NCBI GenBank assembly: GCA_009783295.1 | Contig: WRHK01000004.1 | Location: 1-64,000 of the forward strand | Direction: 5' to 3' | Length of the DNA: 64,000 nucleotides | Source of the DNA: Promicromonosporaceae bacterium | GTDB taxonomy: Bacteria; Actinomycetota; Actinomycetes; Actinomycetales; Cellulomonadaceae | In this document: in pieces, positions 58,091 through 64,000 of the stretch | Layout of the letters: each line of letters opens with the position of its first letter | How positions within the stretch are numbered: position 1 is the stretch's first letter | Translations under genes and position numbers: made by a program | The notes under the pieces: generated by a model | The model's database searches: none | What the model was told of the DNA's origin: nothing | The model's input: only the letters and a program-made list of their open reading frames with translations

Positions 58091-58117
58091 GTCCGGGCCG
58101 TCAGGTCGGCAGATGTG

Positions 58118-58152
58118 GATCAGGTCGGCGGGTCCGAGCCGCCGACCTGATC
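58118..58152. terminator. Bidirectional terminator between dusB and the GH13 gene
   Basis: Perfect 14-nt arms (GATCAGGTCGGCGG and CCGCCGACCTGATC) flank a 7-nt loop. Further partial copies, TCAGGTCGGC at 58101 and ACCGACCTGATC at 58160, flank it. Confidence 0.7.
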
Positions 58153-58174
58153 CCGTCTCACCGACCTGATCGGG

Positions 58175-59872
58175 TCACACGGCCAGCCAGGCCGTCGTGT
58201 TACCCGGGAGCGTCCCTTCCTGCGCTTCGTCCGACGACGTCAGCAGCAGCGAACCCTCCGGCAGGCGCACCGGCTCCGACCCCAGGTTCGCCACGACGAC
58301 GACGCTGCCCGCCTCCGTGAACGAGCGGAACGCCACGACGTCCGCCCCCAGCCCCTCGACCCACTCGATCCCGGCCCCGCCGAACCCGTGCTCGCGGCGC
58401 AGGCGCAGCGCGGCCCGGTAGAGCTCGAGCGTCGACCCCTTCACGCCGTCCTGCGCGTCCGCGGCGTACGCGGCCCAGGCGGCGGGCTGCGGCAGCCACG
58501 TCTTGCCCGTCGGCGAGAACCCGAACCCGGGCTTCGCGGCCTCCCACGGGATCGGCACGCGGCACCCGTCGCGCCCCGCCTCCAGGTGCTCGGTGCGGAA
58601 GTACGACGGGTCCTCGCGCACCTCGTCGGGCAGGGTGGTGTGCTCGGGCAGGCCCAGCTCCTCGCCCTGGTACACGTACGCCGACCCGGGCAGCGCCAGC
58701 ATCAGCAGGGTCGCCGCGCGGGCGCGCTGCAGGCCCAGGGCCTCGTCGGGCTGCGGGTCGGTGGCGAAGATGCCGTTGGGGCGCACGCCCGGCTCGGGCA
58801 GCCCGAACCGCGACGGGTGCCGCACCACGTCGTGGTTCGACAGCACCCACGTGGCCGGGGCGCCGACGGCGTCGAGCGCCTCGAGCGACTCCGTGATGAC
58901 GGCCCGGTACGCGGCGGCGTCCCACCGCGCGGTGAGGAACGAGAAGTTGAAGGCCTGCTGCATCTCGTCGTCGCGCACGTAGCGCGCCAGCCGCGAGAGG
59001 GGCTCGACCCAGGCCTCGGCGACCAGGGCGCGGGAGCGGTGCTCGCCGTCGGCGTCGAACTCGTCGAGCACGCGCCGCCACGAGCGGTAGATGTCGTGCA
59101 CGCCGTCCTGGTCGAACATCGGGCCGCTGCCGAACGCCGGGGACTGGCCGTCCTCGGGGGCGCCGGCGTCGGAGCCGTCCACCATGGTGACGGTGCCGTG
59201 CCAGTCGGGCAGGCCGGCCTCCTTGACCAGCCCGTGCGCGACGTCGATGCGGAACCCGTCGACGCCCCGCCGCAGCCAGAACCGCAGCACGTCCTCGATC
59301 TCGGCCCGCACCTCGGGGTTGGACCAGTCGAGGTCGGGCTGGGAGGAGTCGAACAGGTGCAGGTACCACTGCCCGCCCGGAACCCGGGTCCAGGCCGGGC
59401 CCCCGAACACCGACGTCCAGTTGTTGGGCGGCAGCTCCCCGCCCGAGCCGCGCCCGTCGCGGAACAGGTACCGGCCCCGCTCGGGCGAGCCCGGGTCGGC
59501 GGCGAGCGCCGCCTTGAACCAGGCGTGCTCCGACGACGTGTGGTTGGGCACCAGGTCCACGAGCACGCGCAGGCCCAGCTCGTGGGCGCGGGCGATGAGG
59601 GCGTCGGCGTCGTCGAGCGTGCCGAACAGCGGGTCGACGTCGCGGTAGTCGGCCACGTCGTACCCGGCGTCGCGCTGGGGCGAGCGGTAGAACGGGCTCA
59701 GCCACACGGCGTCGACGCCGAGCGCGGCCAGGTGGCCCAGGCGGGACGTGATGCCGCGCAGGTCCCCGATGCCGTCGCCCCCGAAGTCGGCGAACGACCG
59801 CGGGTAGACCTGGTAGATGACGGCGGTGCGCCACCACTCGGTGGTGGCGAAGGGTGCGTGGGCGACAGTCAT
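58175..59872 (-). CDS. GH13 alpha-glucosidase (oligo-1,6-glucosidase-like)
   Basis: The 565-aa intracellular enzyme has [28 protein letters not shown], nucleophile Asp210 in GFRIDVAHG, acid/base Glu286 in ALVAEAW and Asp348 in LSNHDVVR. Sequence QPDLDW and the GDGIGDL metal-site loop are typical of oligo-1,6-glucosidases. No signal peptide is present. It probably cleaves isomaltose, maltose or sucrose taken up elsewhere, since no sugar transporter is adjacent. ATG at 59872, preceded by AAGGTGG. Confidence 0.92.
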   Translation of the reverse strand: MTVAHAPFATTEWWRTAVIYQVYPRSFADFGGDGIGDLRGITSRLGHLAALGVDAVWLSPFYRSPQRDAGYDVADYRDVDPLFGTLDDADALIARAHELGLRVLVDLVPNHTSSEHAWFKAALAADPGSPERGRYLFRDGRGSGGELPPNNWTSVFGGPAWTRVPGGQWYLHLFDSSQPDLDWSNPEVRAEIEDVLRFWLRRGVDGFRIDVAHGLVKEAGLPDWHGTVTMVDGSDAGAPEDGQSPAFGSGPMFDQDGVHDIYRSWRRVLDEFDADGEHRSRALVAEAWVEPLSRLARYVRDDEMQQAFNFSFLTARWDAAAYRAVITESLEALDAVGAPATWVLSNHDVVRHPSRFGLPEPGVRPNGIFATDPQPDEALGLQRARAATLLMLALPGSAYVYQGEELGLPEHTTLPDEVREDPSYFRTEHLEAGRDGCRVPIPWEAAKPGFGFSPTGKTWLPQPAAWAAYAADAQDGVKGSTLELYRAALRLRREHGFGGAGIEWVEGLGADVVAFRSFTEAGSVVVVANLGSEPVRLPEGSLLLTSSDEAQEGTLPGNTTAWLAV

Positions 59873-59907
59873 GGGGACCACCTTCCAGCACGGGGGCGCC
59901 TCTCGCC

Positions 59908-59913
59908 TAGCAT
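59908..59913 (+). promoter_or_regulatory. -10 hexamer TAGCAT of the dgt gene
   Basis: TAGCAT, 6 nt, then GTG at 59920; leaderless pattern. Confidence 0.5.
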
Positions 59914-59919
59914 GCAGCC

Positions 59920-61230
59920 GTGCAGACCTTCGAGCAGGGAGCGTTCGACCCCGACGTCGTCGGGGGCGTGCCGCGTCCTGCCGAGGGGGAGCAGGGGCCG
60001 GCGTCGTACGGCGACCACGACGTCGAGCGGTACGCGCAGGAGCCGCCCAAGTCGCGGCTGCGCACCCCGTTCGAGCGCGACCGCGCGCGCGTGGTGCACT
60101 CCAGCGCGATGCGGCGCCTGGGCGCCAAGACGCAGGTGCTCACGCCGGGCACCGACGACTTCGTGCGCACGCGGCTGACGCACTCGCTGGAGGTCGCGCA
60201 GATCGGGCGGGAGATGGGCCGCGCGCTGGGCTGCGACCCCGACCTCGTGGACACCGCCTGCCTCACGCACGACATCGGCCACCCTCCGTTCGGGCACAAC
60301 GGGGAGCGGGCGCTCGCCGTCGTCGCGCGGAGCATCGGCGGGTTCGAGGGCAACGCGCAGACGCTGCGGCTGCTCACGCGGCTGGAGCCCAAGGTGGACG
60401 GCGCGGGGCTCAACCTCACGCGCGCGTCGCTCGACGCGTCCGTGAAGTACCCGTGGGCGCTGGGCGAGGGGCCGCGACGGCCCGACGGCACCGAGACCGC
60501 GAAGTTCGGCGTCTACCCCGACGACGCCCCGGTGTTCGCCTGGCTGCGCGAACGCGCCCGCGCGGGCGTCCGCTCCATGGAGGCGCAGGTCATGGACCTG
60601 GCCGACGACATCGCCTACTCGGTGCACGACGTCGAGGACGCCGTGGTGGGCGGCCGCCTGGACCTTGGGCTGCTCGAGTCGGCGAGCGAGCGGCAGCGCG
60701 TCATCGAGCACGTGCACGCCTGGTACGGCGCCTGGCACCCGGCCGAAGGGCTGGAGGACGCCCTCGGGCGGCTGCGCGCGTCGGGACTGCTCATGACCGA
60801 GTTCGACGGGTCGCGCAAGGCGCTGGCCCGGCTCAAGGACCTCACCAGCTCGCTCATCGGCCGGTTCAGCGGCGCCGCCCAGGCCGCCACGCGCGAGCTG
60901 TACGGCCCGGGTCCGCACACCCGCTACTCCGCCCGGCTGGTGGTGCCCGAGGAGACCCAGCTCGAGATCCTCGCGCTCAAGGGCGTCGCGGTCGCCTACG
61001 TGATGGCCCCCCGCGAGCGCGAGCCCGTGTACCGTGCGCAGCGGGAGATCGTCGCCGACCTGGTCGAGGTGCTGAGCGACCGCGCGCCGCTGGCCCTCGA
61101 GCCCATGTTCGCAGCCGACTGGAACGCTGCCGCCGACGACGCCGCCCGGCTGCGCGTCGTGGTGGACCAGGTCGCCTCGCTCACCGACGTGTCGGCCACG
61201 CAGTGGCACGCGCGGCTGGTGGGCCGCTGA
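59920..61230 (+). CDS. dgt: Deoxyguanosinetriphosphate triphosphohydrolase-like protein
   Basis: The 436-aa HD-domain dNTPase has [48 protein letters not shown] (metal-binding HD) and a helical C-terminal domain. It hydrolyses dNTPs to deoxynucleosides and triphosphate and helps control nucleotide pools. Its position just before dnaG is conserved in actinobacteria, interrupted here by the flavohaemoglobin gene. Confidence 0.94.
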   Translation: MQTFEQGAFDPDVVGGVPRPAEGEQGPASYGDHDVERYAQEPPKSRLRTPFERDRARVVHSSAMRRLGAKTQVLTPGTDDFVRTRLTHSLEVAQIGREMGRALGCDPDLVDTACLTHDIGHPPFGHNGERALAVVARSIGGFEGNAQTLRLLTRLEPKVDGAGLNLTRASLDASVKYPWALGEGPRRPDGTETAKFGVYPDDAPVFAWLRERARAGVRSMEAQVMDLADDIAYSVHDVEDAVVGGRLDLGLLESASERQRVIEHVHAWYGAWHPAEGLEDALGRLRASGLLMTEFDGSRKALARLKDLTSSLIGRFSGAAQAATRELYGPGPHTRYSARLVVPEETQLEILALKGVAVAYVMAPREREPVYRAQREIVADLVEVLSDRAPLALEPMFAADWNAAADDAARLRVVVDQVASLTDVSATQWHARLVGR

Positions 61231-61259
61231 CCGCAACCGGCCCTTCGCCGCCCCGTCCC

Positions 61260-61296
61260 GGGACCTTGGTCCCGATGCCCGCGGGACCGTGGTCGC
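61260..61296 (+). promoter_or_regulatory. Tandem DosR/DevR-like boxes upstream of the flavohaemoglobin gene
   Basis: GGGACCTTGGTCCC (61260-61273, a perfect palindrome) and GGGACCGTGGTCGC (61283-61296) are 23 bp apart and resemble the GGGACYnnRGTCCC core of the DosR regulon. A further palindrome, GTGGTC-G-GACCAC, lies at 61331-61343. Confidence 0.6.
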
Positions 61297-61358
61297 TCCG
61301 TCCCGTGGCGCACGCCACATTGGCGCCGAAGTGGTCGGACCACTGGCGCGGGCCTGCA

Positions 61359-61364
61359 TAGCGT
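61359..61364 (+). promoter_or_regulatory. -10 hexamer TAGCGT of hmp
   Basis: TAGCGT, 6 nt, then ATG at 61371; leaderless pattern. Confidence 0.45.
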
Positions 61365-61370
61365 GCGGGC

Positions 61371-62564
61371 ATGTTGTCAGAAACCTCGAAGCCGATCATC
61401 GCCGCCACGCTCCCTGTCGTCGGCGAGAACCTGTCCGCGATCGTCGACGTCTTCTACGACTCGATGCTCGGCGAGAACCCGCAGCTGCTGAACCTGTTCA
61501 ACCGGTCCGCGCAGGCCTCGGGCGAGCAGCGCCGGTCCCTCGCCGGGTCCGTCGCCCTCTATGCCGCGACACTCGTGGGCCAGGGCCCCGGCGTCGACGT
61601 CATGGACCAGATGATCGAGCGCGTCGCCCACCGCCACGCCGCCCTCGGCATCCACCCCGAGCAGTACGCGATCGTCGGCAAGTACCTGCTGGGCGCCGTC
61701 GTCACCGTGCTCGGCGAGGCCGTGACCCCCGAGGTCGGGGCGGCCTGGCACGAGGTCTACGGGCTCTTCGAGGCCCGGCTCGTGTCGCGCGAGGCCCGCC
61801 TGTACGCCGAGGCCGGCGTCTCCGCCGACGACCCGTGGCGCGCCTACCGCGTCGCCGGGAAGGTCGCCGAGGCCGCCGACACCGTCTCCCTGCTGCTCAA
61901 GCCCGTCGACGGCCGCGGCGTCCCCGAGTTCCGCGCCGGCCAGTACGTCTCCGTCACCGTCGAGCTGCCCGGAGGCGGCCAGCAGATCCGCCAGTACTCG
62001 CTCTCCCGCGCCGGCGAGACCGACCACCTGCGCATCACCGTCAAGCGCGTGCGCGGCCGCAACGGCGCCCCCGACGGCGTCGTCTCCACGCTGCTGCACG
62101 ACGCCGTCCAGGTGAACGACGTGCTGCGCGTCTCGCAGCCGTACGGCGACCTGGCGCTCGCTGACGGCGAGTCGCCGATCGTGCTGGTGAGCGCCGGCAT
62201 CGGCATCACGCCCATGGTCGCGATGCTCGACCACGTCGCCACCGCCCAGCCGGGCCGCGCCGTGACGGTGGTGCACGCCGACCGCAGCCCGTCCAGCCAC
62301 GCGCTCCAGGCCGACGTCGCCGACAACGCGGTGCGGCTGGAGGAGTTCGAGAGCCTGCTCTGGTACGAGGACCCGGCCGACGCCGACGCCCGCGAGGGTT
62401 TCGTCGACCCCGACGCCATCCCCGTGCCCGACGGCGCCGACGTGTACCTGTGCGGCCCGGTGGCCTTCATGACGTCCGTCCGCGAGAACCTCGAGGGACG
62501 TGGCGTGCCGTCCGAGCGCATCAAGTGGGAGGTCTTCGGCTCCCAGCAGTACCGCGCCGCATAA
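61371..62564 (+). CDS. hmp: Flavohaemoglobin / nitric oxide dioxygenase
   Basis: The 397-aa protein is a globin domain fused to a ferredoxin-reductase domain. Haem features are the distal Tyr in VFYDSML, a Gln in QASGEQRRSL, and proximal His in HRHAALGIHPEQY. Reductase features are RQYSLSRAG (FAD), GIGITPMVAML (NADH) and VYLCGPVAFM. It oxidises NO to nitrate with O2 and NADH. The tandem DosR-like boxes upstream predict control by hypoxia or NO. It sits between dgt and dnaG, possibly a later insertion, but composition is similar to neighbours. Confidence 0.94.
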   Translation: MLSETSKPIIAATLPVVGENLSAIVDVFYDSMLGENPQLLNLFNRSAQASGEQRRSLAGSVALYAATLVGQGPGVDVMDQMIERVAHRHAALGIHPEQYAIVGKYLLGAVVTVLGEAVTPEVGAAWHEVYGLFEARLVSREARLYAEAGVSADDPWRAYRVAGKVAEAADTVSLLLKPVDGRGVPEFRAGQYVSVTVELPGGGQQIRQYSLSRAGETDHLRITVKRVRGRNGAPDGVVSTLLHDAVQVNDVLRVSQPYGDLALADGESPIVLVSAGIGITPMVAMLDHVATAQPGRAVTVVHADRSPSSHALQADVADNAVRLEEFESLLWYEDPADADAREGFVDPDAIPVPDGADVYLCGPVAFMTSVRENLEGRGVPSERIKWEVFGSQQYRAA

Positions 62565-62567
62565 ACT
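62562..62567 (+). promoter_or_regulatory. -10 hexamer TAAACT of dnaG, overlapping the hmp stop
   Basis: TAAACT, 7 nt, then GTG at 62575. The first three bases are the hmp stop codon. Confidence 0.45.
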
Positions 62568-62574
62568 GCGGGGC

Positions 62575-64000
62575 GTGGCGGGACTGATCAAGCGCGAGGA
62601 CGTGGAAGCGGTCCGCGAGCGTGCCCGCATCGAGGAGATCGTCTCCGCCCACGTCACTCTCAAACCCGCCGGCGTCGGGTCGCTCAAGGGGCTGTGCCCG
62701 TTCCACGACGAACGGTCACCGTCCTTCCACGTGCGGCCCGGCGTCGGCCGGTACCACTGCTTCGGCTGCGGCGAGTCCGGTGACGTCATCGCGTTCGTCC
62801 AGAAGGTCGACGGGATGGGGTTCGCCGAGGCCGTCGAGTACCTGGCCGACCGGGTCGGGATCCAGCTCCGGTACGAGGACTCGCGCGGCAGGGCCGTCGG
62901 GCAGGTCAAGCGCGAGGAGCCAGGACGCCGGCAGCGGCTGCTCGAGGCCAACCGCGTGGCCGCCGAGTTCTACTCCGAGCAGCTCTTCGCGCCCGGCGCG
63001 CAGGCGGGGCGCAAGTTCCTCGCCGAGCGCAGCTTCGACCGGTCCGACGCCGAGCGGTTCGGCGTCGGGTACGCGCCCACCGGGTGGGACGCGCTGACGC
63101 GCCACCTGCAGGGCAAGGGGTACGCGCAGGCCGAGCTCGTGGCCGCCGGTCTCGTGTCCCAGGGGCAGCGCGGCATCTACGACCGGTTCCGTGGGCGGCT
63201 CGTGTGGCCCATCCGCGACACGACGGGCGCCGTCGTCGGCTTCGGCGCCCGGCGCCTGTACGACGAGGACCAGGGTCCCAAGTTCCTCAACACCCCCGAG
63301 ACCACGCTCTACAAGAAGTCGCAGGTGCTCTACGGCATCGACCTGGCGAAGAAGGCGATCGCGCGCGACAAGCGCGTCGTCGTGGTCGAGGGGTACGCCG
63401 ACGTCATGGCCGCGCAGCTGTCCGGCGTCGAGACGGCGGTGGCCACCTGTGGCACGGCGTTCGGCGCCGACCACGCCCGCGTGGTGCGCCGGCTCATGGG
63501 CGACTTCTCGGCCGGGGGAGGGCTCCAGCTCGCGTCCGGCCAGTCGCTCGGCGGCGAGGTGATCTTCACGTTCGACGGCGACGCCGCCGGGCAGAAGGCC
63601 GCCGTCCGCGCGTTCGGCGAGGACCAGCGCTTCCACGCCCAGACCTTCGTGGCCGTCGCCGCCGACGGCATGGACCCGTGCGACCTGCGCATCGCCAAGG
63701 GCCCGCAGGCGGTCAAGGCGCTGGTCGACGGCCGGGTGCCGCTGTTCGAGTTCGTCATCAGGACGACGCTCGACGGCTTCGACCTCGACACCGTCGAGGG
63801 GCGGGTCGGCGCGCTGCGCGAGTCCGCGCCGCTCGTCGCGGGCATCCGCGACCGCTCCATGCAGCTCGGGTACTCGCGCCTGCTGGCGCGGTGGATCGGG
63901 ATCGACACCGAGGACGTGCGGCGTGAGGTGGCCCGGGCGGCGGACCGTGCGGCAGGGCGCGCCGGTGCTGGTCTCGACAGGCTCGACCACCGAGGCCAGC
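62575..64000 (+). CDS. dnaG: DNA primase, N-terminal and central part (3' end outside window)
   Basis: At least 475 codons are present. The CHC2 zinc ribbon is CPFHDERSPSFHV plus YHCFGCGESGD. Next comes the primase N-terminal domain (RFGVGYAPTGWDALTRHL, GFGARRLYDEDQGPKFLNTPET). The Toprim core has VVVVEGYADVMAAQ, CGTAFGADHA and FDGDAAGQKAAVRAF. It makes the RNA primers for replication. Residues 466-474 read GLDRLDHRG, encoded by an in-frame dispersed repeat copy in the linker before the helicase-binding domain. The start follows TAAACT by 7 nt. Confidence 0.97.
   Translation, partial: MAGLIKREDVEAVRERARIEEIVSAHVTLKPAGVGSLKGLCPFHDERSPSFHVRPGVGRYHCFGCGESGDVIAFVQKVDGMGFAEAVEYLADRVGIQLRYEDSRGRAVGQVKREEPGRRQRLLEANRVAAEFYSEQLFAPGAQAGRKFLAERSFDRSDAERFGVGYAPTGWDALTRHLQGKGYAQAELVAAGLVSQGQRGIYDRFRGRLVWPIRDTTGAVVGFGARRLYDEDQGPKFLNTPETTLYKKSQVLYGIDLAKKAIARDKRVVVVEGYADVMAAQLSGVETAVATCGTAFGADHARVVRRLMGDFSAGGGLQLASGQSLGGEVIFTFDGDAAGQKAAVRAFGEDQRFHAQTFVAVAADGMDPCDLRIAKGPQAVKALVDGRVPLFEFVIRTTLDGFDLDTVEGRVGALRESAPLVAGIRDRSMQLGYSRLLARWIGIDTEDVRREVARAADRAAGRAGAGLDRLDHRGQ
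63968..63999. repeat. Dispersed repeat copy inside dnaG
   Basis: CTGGTCTCGACAGGCTCGAC and then CACCGAGGCCAG match the intergenic repeat and form a partial inverted repeat. The reading frame gives GLDRLDHRG, the same peptide as in the CNNM protein. Confidence 0.75.

Noticed and set aside
61260-61370. Rho-independent terminator of dgt
   Set aside because: The palindromes have no U tract and match tandem regulatory boxes with defined spacing before hmp, so an operator role is preferred.

Overview
The window is about 73% G+C chromosomal DNA with dense, often overlapping genes (ATGA/GTGA junctions), many GTG/TTG starts and actinobacterial gene orders (comEA-comEC-holA-rpsT; hrcA-dnaJ-rsmE-HIT-phoH-ybeY-CNNM-era; recO-uppS; zur-znu-glyS; dus-dgt-dnaG). 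It most resembles a member of Micrococcales in the Cellulomonadaceae/Promicromonosporaceae group. That placement is inferred from gene order, protein flavour and dispersed repeats, not from a marker-gene tree. No rRNA, tRNA, CRISPR, IS element or prophage gene was seen. No gene-free stretch exceeds 300 bases.

Layout. 1-5155: end of a DegV protein, the DNA-uptake genes comEA/comEC, and holA. 5156-5440: a 20-bp repeat array and the rpsT terminator. 5441-6489: rpsT and a PemK/MazF-like gene. 6593-9860: ATP-grasp / alpha-E / transglutaminase operon. 9870-12239: DinB-like protein, ferric-reductase-type flavoprotein and a 49-aa microprotein. 12306-17940: lepA, hemW and three envelope or unknown genes. 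17963-21371: a large ATP-binding LuxR regulator (LAL) flanked by two related microproteins. 21507-28702: CIRCE-controlled hrcA-dnaJ, then rsmE, HIT, phoH, ybeY, CNNM and era. 28755-30138: a lower-GC island with a decayed secreted-protein gene and a lipoprotein. 30194-35371: membrane hydrolase, membrane protein, and leuA behind a leucine leader peptide. 35492-38595: ClgR/PopR-like regulator, TetR/SDR pair, and two ClpP paralogues, one lacking the catalytic serine. 38744-40263: recO and uppS. 40340-44357: iron-siderophore ABC importer with two iron-box-like sites. 44390-47576: zinc importer znuACB plus zur behind two Zur boxes. 47767-49167: glyS. 49241-56864: small membrane protein, MFS exporter with PadR, amino-acid-type ABC importer lacking a binding protein, ABC exporter, and a two-component system. 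56897-64000: dus, GH13 glucosidase, dgt, flavohaemoglobin and the 5' part of dnaG.

Three window-wide themes stand out. First, about 18 genes carry a TAnnnT-like -10 hexamer exactly 6-7 nt before the start codon, so leaderless transcription looks like the default for operon-heading genes. Second, metal and stress control is readable from operators: two DtxR-type boxes, two Zur boxes, CIRCE, and tandem DosR-like boxes before hmp. Third, two dispersed repeat families are present. One is a 20-bp-period GCGAGATAGAGCC array at two loci. The other is a GGTTTCGACAGGCTCAACCACC element that also lies in frame inside CNNM and dnaG, giving both the same nonapeptide GLDRLDHRG.
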